From positions 992,001 to 1,056,000 of the forward strand of contig LUGG01000023.1 in NCBI GenBank assembly GCA_001683735.1: a stretch of DNA of 64,000 nucleotides, read 5' to 3'. Positions 1 through 13,239 of this stretch are shown here, one piece after another. Under the pieces are notes generated by a model, which had not been told where the DNA came from, searched no databases, and worked only from the letters and a program-made list of their open reading frames with translations. The first letter of the stretch is position 1; each line of letters opens with the position of its first letter. Source of the DNA: Grifola frondosa (lineage: Eukaryota > Basidiomycota > Agaricomycetes > Polyporales > Grifolaceae). A program made the translations under genes and the position numbers.

Positions 1-482
1 GAACGTCATCAAGACGGGCATCCGGCGGCTCTCGCTCTCATACTCACGCATCGCCCTGCGCGACATCTGCGTGAAATTACATCTCGACTCGGAGGAGGAC
101 GCGGAGTATATCGTCGGGAAGGCGATCCGGGACGGCGTCATCGAGGGCCGCATCGTGCACGAGCGGGGTTGGATGGAGTGCGGTGGCCAGAAGAGTGGAT
201 ATGGCCCTGAGGTGAGCGACGTGTTTGGACGCCGCATCGCTTACTGCCTGGAGCTGCACAATCAGAGTGTTAAGGTGAGTCGAACTGCATATATTCACGT
301 TTTTCATTTTGCTGATGGATGTGGACCATTCACAGGCAATGCGGTATCCGCTCAACGCGCATCGGAAAGAGATCGCTGCAGCGGAAGGCGCGCGCGAGCG
401 GGAGAAGGAGCTTGTAAAAGAGATAGAGGAAGGTGGTGATGTTGAGGACGAGGACGGTCCTGATGTTGGCGAGGGCTTCTAG
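1..482 (+). CDS. RPN3: 26S proteasome regulatory subunit RPN3 (PSMD3), 3' end
   Basis: C-terminal part of a lid subunit of the 26S proteasome, which is a structural PCI-domain protein. The frame is open from base 2 and reads NVIKTGIRRLSLSYSRI, the winged-helix end of the PCI domain, then KLHLDSEEDAEYIVGKAIRDG. This is the strongly conserved RPN3/PSMD3 C-terminus. One intron (275-335, gtgagt...acag, 61 nt) interrupts the gene after LHNQSVK. Exon 2 (336-482) starts with AMRYPLNAHRKE and ends in an acidic tail DEDGPDVGEGF, as the family does. The gene starts outside the window, so only about 140 residues are present. Family assignment is sure; exon boundaries are confirmed by phase. Confidence 0.93.
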
Positions 483-787
483 CGGCTTCTTCTGTGCCGA
501 GCATGCTCTGGACGCAATGATGCTTGTGTGATTAGGCTAGTTGAATGTGGACTTTGTCGGGATTGACAACACGAGAACGACAGCTGCCGATGCCTGCCCG
601 GTGTTACTAGCTTCAGGAATGATTGAACAGACGTAAAGTCTGCTAGGACAGGACCCAAGACCGGAGCTTGAGATTTATTGCAGCATTATTACCGCTACAA
701 GACAGTCAGACTTTCACAAATCAATTTCTCCAGCCTGTGAAACATGCTCGAGCGTCCAGACCGCCACACCTAGCTACAGGCATCATA
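483..787. other. 3' flank of RPN3, no gene seen
   Basis: The 305 bases between the RPN3 stop and the end of the small reverse-strand ORF hold no convincing coding segment. They presumably carry the convergent 3' UTRs. Confidence 0.5.
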
Positions 788-1009
788 TCATCCACAGTCC
801 AAGCACAAGCGGAGAGCCGAAGTGATCGTTAATGCCAATGCCACATTGATGAAAAACGCCACAAGAAAATAAGTAGCGCCAGAACGCAGAACAACCACAT
901 CGAGAGACTGCAGAAGAACGCCCGTCAATGTGTCCGTCGGAGTCGCTTCCATAGCCTGAGATAGTTCTGTATATGCCCTCAGGAGGGAGCTAGTTGCCGA
1001 CTCATCCAT
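788..1009 (-). CDS. possible small single-pass membrane protein
   Basis: A 73-residue reverse-strand ORF starting with MDESATSSLLRAYTELSQAM. It looks like a short helical N-terminus followed by a hydrophobic stretch of about 20 residues near residues 48-67 (around ATYFLVAFFINVALALTITS) that could be one transmembrane helix, then a short Cys-containing tail. I do not recognise a family and cannot show homology. Compact, intron-free membrane microproteins are common in fungi, so this is kept as a candidate. It lies convergent to RPN3. Additional 5' exons upstream of 1009 cannot be excluded. It could equally be a chance ORF. Confidence 0.3.
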   Translation of the reverse strand: MDESATSSLLRAYTELSQAMEATPTDTLTGVLLQSLDVVVLRSGATYFLVAFFINVALALTITSALRLCLDCG

Positions 1010-2833
1010 GGCGGCAAACGCATATAAGTCGTCTTATCGGCGCAGACGACAACATTATCGAGCGGGAGAGAAAGTAAGCTTTGCCACGAACGTCCTAGAC
1101 TGTTGGAGCGGCAGGGAGCATCGCCACGATCCGCCGGGCAGTCTCTAATGAGTGTCCTTCGCACGCAACGCCAAAAGGTAGCCGGGATGGCAATGTGATT
1201 TTCACAGATGAGACAGTAGTGAGCACCTCGACGAGCACGAGTCCTTCCGAAAGGTTGCACGCGCATACAGACACTGCAGGGTGCGAGCCGATATGCCCGT
1301 GTCAAACGGGCACACCCGGGTTACACAATGTGATCAGTGCGGCAGTTCTGAAAACCATTTTGATCATCTATGAACGCCGCAGATGCGAAGGTGGCTCACC
1401 CCGCTACGACACAGCGCATTAATGTAGAGTGATTACCCCGGAAAGGAGGCAGGCGTGATCATCATGCATTCGAGATCATGACATGATAAATTGCCGGCCC
1501 GACATAACTTTGCTCTGAGTGTTCCGTATATTTGCCCCCCAGAGAGAGATGACAATTGTGATAGGCACGATTACCCGCCGACGTCAAAATCCATTGCGAT
1601 GAAAATTACAGATGGCCAAGTTCGGGCCATAGTTTCAAGAAATGCCACCTATGTCAGCTGTTGCAGAGTGTCAATTCATCGAACGATAAAAATGACAAAC
1701 GCTGCAAGGAGGAAGCATTGACTGCCGCAGCGTCGTTGCGCGCGACGACACTGCTGACATCTGCATGCACACAAGGCGGATGAGGAAGTCTCTAGGAAAC
1801 GAATGAATTAGTAGGATAGAAACGAGACACTGAGCGGATGATGAAGACACAAATATGACGTGACCCCCGAGCCGAGAGAAGACATCAAACCCGTCAGTCG
1901 AAGACGGATTGATGAGTGCACGATCGATGTAGCACCAGCGTCCATTGGTACATTGTGAGATAGCAAGGGACAGAGACTTGCTGATCCGACGAGGAGGCAG
2001 GCGCGCAAGCTTGCATCGCAGGGGTGTATATCTTTCGTTAGGCAGGGACCGATGCAGTGGTGCATCGGAGGAGCTGAGGAGAATGCCAGGCAGTGCAGGC
2101 GGCGACCGGTAGCGACGCGATGTTTTGCTTGAACGACTCACTCGAGCAACCGGATTTGTTCCGGTCGTCCACAACACTGAGATCTGCAGGCACAGCAGAC
2201 GCATATCAGTAGAAAGAAGGTCAAAGATGTCTCACATACTATGTGCATTGCAGATACGCAAAGTAGAACATAGTTGTTCAGGATACTCAGGCTGTCGTTG
2301 AACATGCTGTCAACGGAAGACAACTAACCTGTGTACGTGATGAGCATGTCGGTATGCCTGATTGAGAATATACTTCAGTCGTCGACACGCTCAGCAGAGA
2401 TGATTGGCTTTGCCCAATCACACCGAGTCGGCGTGGGCGCCATGCATGCTCACCTTCATCCTTCAACTACCACAAACGAGGGAAAGTGATGATGATCATA
2501 GGATAGACGCTGTCCTGACATAGCCGACGGTGATGGGGGTTCAGACATTTGTTGAACGGTCGCTAGATGAGATGACGGGATAGGCTAGCGGTAGCGTTGT
2601 GGCTGCAGATCACTGGCCGTACGGACGAGAAATCCGGAAAGATAAAGACCCCGCAGACGGAAGGACGGTTGCTGGGATACGCACTGAGAGAAGCACACGT
2701 TCAGCGCGTATCTGGCTTCGTTACCCCGTCGAGTAGACAACAAGAAACTCCTGATATAGTCTTGCTGCGAGTCTTTTTGTTATTCGTTCCACACCTCTTT
2801 GTTTCTTACCCCCACCACCACCACCACACCATC
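1010..2833. other. intergenic, no gene supported
   Basis: About 1.8 kb of mixed sequence. The longest ORF (1671-2204, minus) is Ser/Arg-rich, has no domain I recognise and looks like noise. The last 100 bases before 2834 form a pyrimidine/CA-rich leader (CCACCACCACCACC) that is probably the 5' UTR of the MAP kinase gene. Confidence 0.45.
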
Positions 2834-4763
<1,930 letters not shown>

Positions 4764-5530
4764 TCACCCAATCCCTGCTTGTCACCAATCAACTGTGTCC
4801 ATTCTAACGTATGTCGTCTCCCCATCGTCCCCCTTCCGCTTTCTCACCCTCCATCATTTTAAGTCCAGTTCTTACGTGCTTTCTTTCTCCATCTCATTAT
4901 CCATCTGGCCCCGCATGTTGTACTATAGCCGCTATCTGTGCAATAACACTACATCCTCGTCAGCTCGCTCCCCGAGTGAGCGTGCATTATTTATCAAGGA
5001 TACCCTCGCCATCTTCGACCGCGCTGGTGCGGCTGCCTCAGCTTTTGATGGAGGCCTGTATGTCTCGACTGCCGTCGGACGACTCGTCACGCCTCGGACT
5101 CGGCTCAAGAGAGCTGAACGGTGTTTATCTAGCGGCTTATACATATGTAGACTCAAGAAATCTGTTTGTTACTTGGCTTTCGCTGGCAGGTCCCGGTCTG
5201 TATTAGACGAGACGAGGGAGAGGAACAGAGCGGCGACACGCAAGGCGGGTTGTGCTTTATGTATGTGTATCGTGTTGTGTTCAGCAATCAATCCAATTGG
5301 GTTCAACCACTGAGTCTTGAATATGTTCTGACTGGAAGCTGCATGTCCGCTTTGTGGCATTCACCGAATAGTCTTTTGGGCGTTCACGAACAACGAAGCG
5401 ATGATACGCTCTAAGGTCTGCATCGTGCAACGCTCTTCAGATTTAGAACCAATTGCCTAATCGTACAGTTATATGTACAAACATCCTGGAAATGCCAAGA
5501 AAGTCCATCCCAAAATGCTTATCCTGACTC
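4764..5530. other. convergent 3' region, no gene seen
   Basis: Sequence between the MAP kinase stop and the RMD1-like stop. A 208-codon plus-strand ORF overlaps the last MAP kinase exon in another frame and is Ser/Arg-rich without domains, so I read it as a shadow. Likely 3' UTRs of both convergent genes. Confidence 0.45.
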
Positions 5531-7485
5531 CTACGGTCCCTGTCCGGATCCTGCGATCCGCTCCAGAATCGCCAATGCCTCCTCTCTCGATAGAGCACTG
5601 AGCGAGGCAGCGACTGAGGAAGCGACGGCAGGGGTCGATCCCGACTCCATGGTGGCGTGCACGACGAGACGCGCAATTACCTCGCCCTGAATAAAAATGA
5701 GGATCAGTCCATGCACTTACAGCTAACGACATATACGCACCACTTCGACCAGACATGCAGCGACAATTAGCCTGTGAAAGTGGGGATGGTGAGCAACGCC
5801 ACTCATCTATCTATCAGGGAACAGAGGTACCAGATAATGATCCATGTGATGCGGTCCATCGCGTTGTTGTTGAGATGATCATGAATCGCACCAAGCTGAC
5901 AGAGATCGGGAGTTGAGTATCGGAGGACTCCATCAGTTGATGAAAGGCACCCACCAGGTCCTCCGCGACCGCGAGCTTCTCGTTGAGTACCTGCACCCGC
6001 GGGCCAATCTCCATGTACTCGCGTACCGCGTCATACAATGCTTTGAGGCTTGCCTCGTCCCAGAACAGCTCCGGCACATCGAGCACATTGCTCACGAGGT
6101 TCACGTCGCGACGGAGTGTGAAGAGGCGGCCTGTGAGGCGAAGCGCATCCTTGCGCGACAACGCGAGCACCCCTGTCGAGGCAAGCTGCTGCGGGATCGA
6201 CATTGTGCGCGGAGAGGAAAGGATCCTGTGGGCATGTGTCTCGTAGTGTGCGAGGAGCGTGGATTGTGCAAGGGCATGTGCCACAGAAAGCTGCAGCAAG
6301 TGCGAGTGAGTCTTGAATGCTAAAATTTGCTATATTAAGTTTTGAGAAAAAAATATAAACTCGGGCAGCTTACTGAAGAAGTCGTTGTAAATTCGTGGGA
6401 AAGCGATATTCGGATCGTGCTGTAAGAAAAGCATCAGCGACGATGGTTCAAGTAGACGTGCGAGATACATCCAACTTACAGTATAATGGCACGCTTCTAC
6501 TTCCCAGTCATCCTCTGACAATGGACGCTCCATAATGCCTGCTGCATCCAAATCCTCGATGATTCCGTGCTCCTGCGCATCGCTCATACCGAAGAATACG
6601 ACGACGCCATACGCGAAAAATATCGCTTCTGCAAATTCATGACTTGATTGCGAGGCACGCGATAATTTGCGTCTTTGTTTCCGTGGTTGCTCCTGTTCTG
6701 GCGTTCTTTCTTGCGACTCCTGAGGTACGGCTTGTGCTGCCTCGGGTAATTCGGTGGTGGCCACCATAGGCGAAGTAGATGGAATGTAGCCTTCTATTTC
6801 TGACGCGAGCGGAGGTGCAACGGAGCTGAAGTACGTGCCTTGGTAGCCGTCCTCTTCTGCTTCCGAAAGACCGGAACTTGGGTCCTCGGCTCCGGGAGAG
6901 ACAGGCGGTGCAGACGAACGTATATTTGACCCAGGACTATAACCTGGAAGTAAGGGAAGGTGGTACATCTAAGAATGCAAGATATCGCGTGAACAGAACA
7001 TTCAGTACTACGAAGAGGATACGCACTGTATACATGGCTTCATCGAACATTCGTGGATGCACGTTATGCTCGCGCTTGAGGAAGTTCGCAAGGAGCTTCA
7101 TTCTGAAACCCTGCGCGACACAGTATGCGGTGATGCGCCTATATCCCGCACTTTCTCTTTGCTCCTTGCTCATGCGTTCTCCAGCACTCTTCTGCTCACG
7201 TATTCCACGATCGGTTTCATAACCATGGAGCGGCTCGTCACCCGATTCGGGCGGAAGCGGCTTCGTCTGTGGTGCGGATGGTAGAAGGACGAGCTTCTGG
7301 GTTGTTTTTGACGATCGCTGCGCCTTCGGGGCACCTGTTACTGGGTTGATTGTGCCAGTAAGTGCGACGCCCGAGACAGACGGGCGGCGTCCTGGAGGGC
7401 GTGTTGTGATAGTGGAAATAGAACGAGATGGGCGAGAGTGTAAGCTGGGGACGGCAGATGAACGTGAGGCAGGGGGATTTGACAT
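5531..7485 (-). CDS. RMD1: RMD1/RMND1-like protein (DUF155 family)
   Basis: DUF155-family protein. Yeast RMD1/RMD8 are needed for sporulation, and the human relative RMND1 acts in mitochondrial translation; biochemical function is not settled. Seven exons (minus): 7485-7027, 6968-6480, 6419-6374, 6319-5955, 5895-5831, 5771-5741, 5686-5531, giving 536 residues. Visible: a disordered Ser/Pro N-terminus, ITAYCVAQGFRMKLLANFL, HPRMFDEAMYT, then FFAYGVVVFFG, FPRIYNDFF, an SVAHALAQSTLL helix, DVNLVSNVLDVPELFW and the C-terminal hydrophobic segment NNNAMDRITWIIIWLIV. These are family hallmarks, with a membrane anchor near the end. Starts 360 bp from divergent RAD52. Choice between RMD1 and RMD8/Sif2 orthology is open. 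No N-terminal mitochondrial presequence is obvious. Confidence 0.88.
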
Positions 7486-7845
7486 TGTGATACTGCTTAG
7501 GACAGTGCTGCGGTGGCGTAATGTTACGGCACCCAGGTTGTGTAAATCACTGAAAAATATATCTCGTCTAAGACTTGAGTAAAGGATACAATCATGAGTA
7601 GCTAGCTGAAGGTTTGGGACCTACCTAGAGTTTGTCCTGGACTTAAGTAGTCGAGGGGTGCGGTCTACCGGGTCTACAAAGCAGGTAGCTGCTAGCACTT
7701 AAGCCGGCGCGACCGCGAATGATCACCTGACATCCCACGTGCTCTACGCGTCTTGGTGAACACATTACCGTGTTGCGCCACAACCGCGACGTCGAATACA
7801 GACTCTTCGAGTCTTATCATCCTCTGGCAAGCCGTTGTCTTGAAG
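7486..7845. promoter_or_regulatory. shared divergent promoter region, RMD1-like / RAD52
   Basis: The 360 bases separate the start codons of two divergent genes and must hold both promoters. No clean TATA box or known operator is visible by eye. The RAD52 frame is open further upstream (to 7753), but the ATG at 7846 starts the conserved-looking part. Confidence 0.5.
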
Positions 7846-10449
7846 ATGGCCGGCTCATTTAGCGGTCATCTTGTGGACTCTTTTATATCTGCACAACAGG
7901 CTAGTCGTGGACCTTTTGGCCAAGCAAACATCGCTACTCACGGACCCATGTCGTTTGCGCCGCAAATGCATGGCACATGTGCATCTCAACAGCATTCATT
8001 TTTCTCCGACCAGACTTTCATGGAACTTTCAGAAGACACGGCTAAAAAGATCGCCACTCTCCAGGCTAAGCTTAACAAGAAGTTGGGTCCGGAGTACATC
8101 TCGCAGCGGCCAGGGCCCGGCGGTGGGCCTAAATTGACTTATGCTGAAGGTCAGTTCATACAAATCTCGCGTCTGTATCAGTGGGGGAGACAAATTCCAT
8201 GTGTAGGATGGAAAATTATCAACCTAGCCAACGAAGTGTGAGTCCGTTCGTTCTGTAGTAACCGGGAATTCTTCGCGTTGATTACACATCTCGCTTCATT
8301 TTGGTACGATGGTATGGTGAGTTTGATAGAAGCACATGGAATGCCATTCGCAAGCGAGATGTGTGATCAATGTTAGAGTGTATGCTCAGCATTCTGCGAC
8401 TTGTTTTTGCGCGCCGTTATGCCATTGGGGTCACAAAGAGAATACGCTGCACATACTAGATTGAATGCTCACAACAAATGATGAGATGCATAGCATACCC
8501 AGGACTTTATGTGTCGTGGTTCCTGATTTTGATTGTACTGACTTCAGAAAATCTTCCATAGCTTTGGATTCAACGGCTGGAGTTCTAGTGTTCTCAACCT
8601 CACGACCGACTTCATTGATTGCAACGAAGAAACCCGTAGGTTCACAGTAGGTGTGACAGCAGTTGTAAGAATCACATTGCGAGATGGCGTATTTCACGAA
8701 GATGTGGGATATGGGATGCTCGAGAACTCGAAGAGCAAGGGTGCTGCTTTAGACAAGGTCCGTCATCATATAATGGAACATTTTACTTCCCAGCCTTATT
8801 AAATGCGCATATAGTGCAAGAAAGAAGCTGTGACCGATGCTGTGAAACGGACATTGCGCAATTTCGGTAACTTGCTAGGTAATTGTTTGTATGACAAAGC
8901 ATATACGCAGGAAGTCGTTAAGATCAAAGTCCCTCCAGTATGTCCTTTCCTTTGTCAGCCTTTCTGAATTGACGGTTCGCAGCCTAAATTTGACAGGAGC
9001 ATGCTCCACCGGCGACCTGAGTTCGATGACTCTAGGACAGAGACGAGCATGGACACACCAAGCAAGCCGTGCATTTCAACGGCAACCTCTTCCAGACCTG
9101 TCAACCCGAATCCCCAACCAGTTATTAAGTCAGAGCCACTCCCCGACGTCGGTTCCAACGCGCCACCCAAACAACGTCCTGCCCTTTCTGCTGTCCCTCC
9201 TCATATGCGCACAGTTTCAGCCCCAAGTCATGGGCCGACGGCGGCATCAACACCGATTGCTAAAGGCAAGCCTCCACTTGTTGCCGAAGCGGTACCTACG
9301 GGCTTGCACACACCCATACAGACTCCCGCTGGACCATCCGGCAACCCTCGGCAGTCAAAGGAGCAACGACTGCAGCAGATGCAGGAGGCGCTTCAAATGC
9401 AACAGCAAGAGAACCAGCGCCGCGTTACTTTCGCGCCCGTTGTACCCGTCTCCACGTCCACACTGCCTGCGAATGAGATCAACGATGCGGATGATGACGC
9501 GTTCCACTTCAACTCGGACGACGACGCGTTCCTTGCAAATGTGGATCTGGGCGACGGTGATGAGGGGCTAGGGGGACCCATCGACTTCGAAGAGGGCAGC
9601 GGCGGCGTCTCCTCAAGCAGCGACGTCGGGCTTGCGAACGACACTGGAGGCGATTCTTTCGGACATCCACCAATAGCACCATCATCGCGACCTGCGCCAG
9701 TCTCTACCATACCGCAAAATCAGCAATCGCGGTCGGCACATGCACAGAGTATACATCCACCACCTCCGCGACCCGCACAAGTGCAAGCAAATGTCACGCA
9801 ATTCCGGTCGGCACAAGCACAGACCATGCCTCCTCCGCCGCCGCGACAGGTGGCACCGCCCGCACAACAACCACGAACCACGCAACAGCAGCAACCACAC
9901 CAGAGCACCTCTCGACAGCACACTCCGCACGCAAATCAAAATGTGCCTCCCATTCGGCAAACAAATCATGATACCTCGTCATCTACGGCGACGGCAGCTT
10001 CGGGGCGGGCTCCGACGCCCTCGATGGGCGGGGGTTTCTACTTTCCACCTGGCGTAGTGCGTTTCGCTCTCTCTCATAATTCATATATGTAAATCTGACG
10101 TCGACATATATGTAGGATCTGCAAGGTCTGAGACCAAACGCTAGCCTGTCGCCCGGCCCGCAGGCATCAAGTCGAGGTCAAGCTCAGCCGACCGGGAGTG
10201 GAAGCGGGATTGGGCTCAAACGCAGTGCGGACATAATGCAGTGAGTACTTTCTATTTATTTATGTGACGTTCTCTCCATGTCTCATGAAAATTTACAGGG
10301 CACAATCCACTGCTTCAGTGCGGAGGCCTGCACAAGGGATGGGGCTCGCGCAGCAGACTGCAAATGGTGGAGCACAGCAGGCGAGGAGAGAGCCATTCGC
10401 TACGCTGGAGTTGGGCGAAGGTGGGGACGTCAAGCGGACGAGGCGATGA
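7846..10449 (+). CDS. RAD52: RAD52 DNA recombination mediator
   Basis: Single-strand annealing protein that also loads Rad51 on RPA-coated DNA in the nucleus. Seven exons: 7846-8149, 8207-8237, 8562-8757, 8815-8937, 8983-10056, 10116-10240, 10299-10449, giving 667 residues. The RAD52 N-terminal ring domain (about residues 70-220) is unmistakable: [79 protein letters not shown]. The rest is Pro/Gln/Ser-rich and disordered, with acidic patches ([14 protein letters not shown]) and a basic end DVKRTRR, consistent with Rad51/RPA-binding regions of fungal Rad52. Intron 2 (8238-8561, 324 nt) is unusually long and carries an inverted repeat. No frame break in about 2 kb of coding sequence. Confidence 0.94.
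8278..8370. repeat. 19-bp inverted repeat inside RAD52 intron 2
   Basis: Left arm 8278-8296 (TTGATTACACATCTCGCTT) and right arm 8352-8370 (AAGCGAGATGTGTGATCAA) pair over 19 bp with one G-U, around a 55-nt loop. The stem sits fully inside the long second intron. Confidence 0.7.
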
Positions 10450-10892
10450 AGACTCTATACTACATTAATTTTACATTCGGGGGTGTGTTGTCGCCGCCCT
10501 TAGAGGTATTTTAATCAGGATGGATTTTACTGCACAGTTTGTTGAAACCAGTTGATTGAGGCAAGACAACAGAAGTAGTAAAAATGCGTCAAACCATACT
10601 ACGCATGGTGGCGATGTATCATTTCAAAAATGCTGAGCACAGCAGAAAGCGAAGGGACAACAAAAGCCGACAAACATCATCAAGATCGTTAGAAACAAGA
10701 ACAAGGTAGGTTTTTACTTTTCGCGACTCGACAGGCGTCTCCTACTGGATGCTGGCTATCCCTCCAAAGTCCATATCACCCATCATCCACCATGGAAGAA
10801 CGACACCGGTCCAGGCCGGAAGCAACCTGTCTCGCCTATCTGAACCCACTCAACTCTATCCCAACCCAATGCGCGAAGCCAATCTCCACAAC
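10450..10892. other. convergent 3' region RAD52 / G3BP-like gene
   Basis: 443 bases between two convergent stop codons. Nothing gene-like is seen; presumably two 3' UTRs. Confidence 0.5.
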
Positions 10893-12963
10893 CTACTTCG
10901 CAGGCGGTGCACCACGCCCGCGCCCACCACCAGGTCCACCGCGACCCCTGAAGCCACGGAACGCACCTCTTCGCATGTCACCACCGTTGACGGATCCATC
11001 GCGCGGGGGCGGGCGCTCACTGCGGTCCTTCCGCGTCTCAACGAGGATTTTGGCGGGAGCACCACCTTCGACCTCGATACGGATGCCGCCCTCGCCGCCC
11101 TGTCCAGCGGGTAACGATGCAGCAATAGCACGGCGCGCAGCGTCGACATGCACGAACTCCAGGAATGCACATGCCTTGGATCGCAGGATCTCGAGCTCCT
11201 TGATCGGCCCGAAGCGCGTTGTGAGCGTTGTTCTGAGAGCCACATCAGACACATTCTCGGTCACACTCTGCAGAAGGAACATGATCAGTACGAGTAATTT
11301 GATGAATTGGCGAATCATTGCTCAACATACCTTGACGAAGCATTGCGCGGAGCCCACATTCTGCGCAGCGGTATATACGGGATGAGGCTCGCGAGGGGGG
11401 AGTGGACGCGTCGTGGCATGGCTTGCAGGAGATTGTGGGCCACTCAGCGGAGCTGGCGACACGCTGCTCACGGTGGGGGCCTCACTGGTACCTCGCGATT
11501 CGCGCGCGACAGCTGGTCCCCACCCCTTCGGATTCGAAGCGGCAAGGTTGGCCCAAGTCTTCCGTGTGGAGGTCTGCGGTATGGAGGGCGCGGGTGCTGG
11601 AAGATGCGGCTGAGCAACAGGAACTGGCGAGGTAGCAAGTGGCTGCTGCTGGGGAGCAGAAGGTGACACGGGTGGAGGGGAGGCCGTCGCAGGCGGCTCT
11701 GGCGCTGGTGCGGGGGAAGGCGACCGTTCGACAGGGGCAGGGGTGGGCTCTGGCTCTGGCTCTGGAGTGTGGCCGTTGGGCTGCTGGGGCTCAGGAGCCT
11801 GCTCCGGTGCAGGTGCAGGGGGTTCCTGGACAGGTTTCGCGACGGGGGTGGGGGAGCCGGAGTTGGAGTCGGCGCGGGCTCGGGTTCAGCAGGAGGAGGA
11901 GGGGTTGGGGAGGGAGGCGCAGGAGGAGCAGGAGCGTGATCGGCAGCGGGCACCGGCTTTTGGAAGGCAGAAGCCTCAGCCTCGCTCCCCTGATCATCGC
12001 TCTCCTCAACGGCTTCTTCCTTGAGAAAGCGGAAGATGTCGTTAAGGACGAAATAGCCATTGGGCTGCTCAGCGAGGAAAACGTCTGCACAAATTTGCGC
12101 CAGGGCTCGCCGTGATTGGACATTTCGCCGATGACCTGGATAATGATACCGCCATTTGCAGAGGACTGAGCGTCGACCGAATGAATGAACACTTTGCAAT
12201 CCTGGAAGCCGATCGAGGTTATCTTGTTATGGATTTCCTACGGGAAGATACGTTAGTAAACTGGGCTTCACGCAGTAAGAGGAGTGAGGCGAGGCACGTT
12301 GCATCTCGTGCGCAATAAAACATGACATGTGTTTAGCCAATCGAGTGGCAACCTGCGACTGCGTACGCAGAGACAGCACTGGGTCCGCCGCAGATATTAC
12401 GTCCGGCGAGGACTTAGCAAAGTCATAGCGCACTTTTTGAATCAGATCAGTAGCTAACAAGATAACCCGCAAATTATCAAGAGATTCCAACTCGCCCGAG
12501 GATGACAAAATTCCATGCAAACAGAATTTAAGGGAAAAAAGGATCGAGCGGAGAGCGACCCTCTATTGAACGCGCATGTGTGTCGCTAGTGTCACCACGC
12601 TATATCTAGCGCTGTATGGTAAAAGCACACATAAAAGATGGTCCCGCACGAGGAATGACAACGTTCCTGCATTATCGTTCATATCGCGCAGGATCATGGT
12701 AAGATCAAGAACACGGAAGTGGCTCGTGCAGATTACATCTCAACAAAGGTGCGCGGAGTCCGTGCAAGCGATAAGTTAAAAAATCTTACCTGCTGGCCAA
12801 AACATGGTTTCCCGTCCTCGCCCTCTGTTCCGTGAATGAAAGTGGAGGTCTTGGTGTAGAAGCAATGTAAACGATTGGGCTGCTTGTTGACAAAAGTGTA
12901 ATATTGCGGAACAAATTGCCAGCCAACTTCGGAAGGATTGACGGTAGAGGTGCCGTTTGTCAT
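10893..12963 (-). CDS. G3BP/Nxt3/Bre5-like NTF2-RRM-RGG protein, two frame breaks
   Basis: RNA-binding cofactor of the G3BP family: ubiquitin-protease partner (Bre5, Nxt3) and stress-granule protein in relatives. Exons (minus) 12963-12790, 12237-11331, 11267-10893. Exon 1 opens the NTF2 domain (VGWQFVPQYYTFVNKQPNRL, STFIHGTEGEDGKPCFGQQ), which continues in exon 2 with EIHNKITSIGFQDCKVF and ends NGYFVLNDIFRFL. A long Pro/Ala/Glu-rich linker follows, then an RRM with ACAFLEFV, and an RGG tail (RGAFRGFRGRGG). Two 1-nt deletions break the frame: one in the A-run at about 12077-12080, one in a G-run at about 11844-11854. Exon lengths sum to 1456 nt, and adding two bases gives 486 codons, so both are needed. 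Intron 1 is 552 nt. Confidence 0.85.
12238..12789 (-). other. 552-nt first intron of the G3BP-like gene
   Basis: Donor GTAAGA and acceptor CCCGTAG flank 552 nt, about ten times the usual intron length in this window. The NTF2 residues on either side (FGQQ and EIHNK) are normally contiguous, so no exon appears to be missed. No ORF or structured RNA is recognised in it. Confidence 0.55.
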
Positions 12964-13239
12964 GGTTATAATGCAAATGTGAGCTGAGGAGGCGACGAGA
13001 GAGGAGAATATGCGCAGAAAGTGGGATATGAGTGGCCACGGAGGCGAGAGTGGAGGAGATTCAACAAATTATTTAGACGCGCACTGACGCACTTTACCTC
13101 CCAGACTTCTTCCCAGTCCCATTTTCTATCTCAGATTAAATTACTACAAGACCCTATAGACTCCGATTAAATACTCGACGTCATGCTTGTGGCATGACAG
13201 AATGCCAAGGCTTGGAGACGCTCTTATCCTTCGAACATC
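12964..13239. promoter_or_regulatory. shared divergent promoter, G3BP-like / HET-C
   Basis: 276 bases between two divergent start codons, so both promoters must be here. No consensus TATA is seen. Confidence 0.5.

Noticed and set aside
1671..2204. A 177-codon minus-strand ORF
   Set aside because: Composition looks random and no conserved motif is seen.
11468..12199. A 243-codon ORF taken as a separate Pro/Arg-rich protein
   Set aside because: It is the middle of the G3BP-like gene read in one frame; its second half is out of frame with the true linker.
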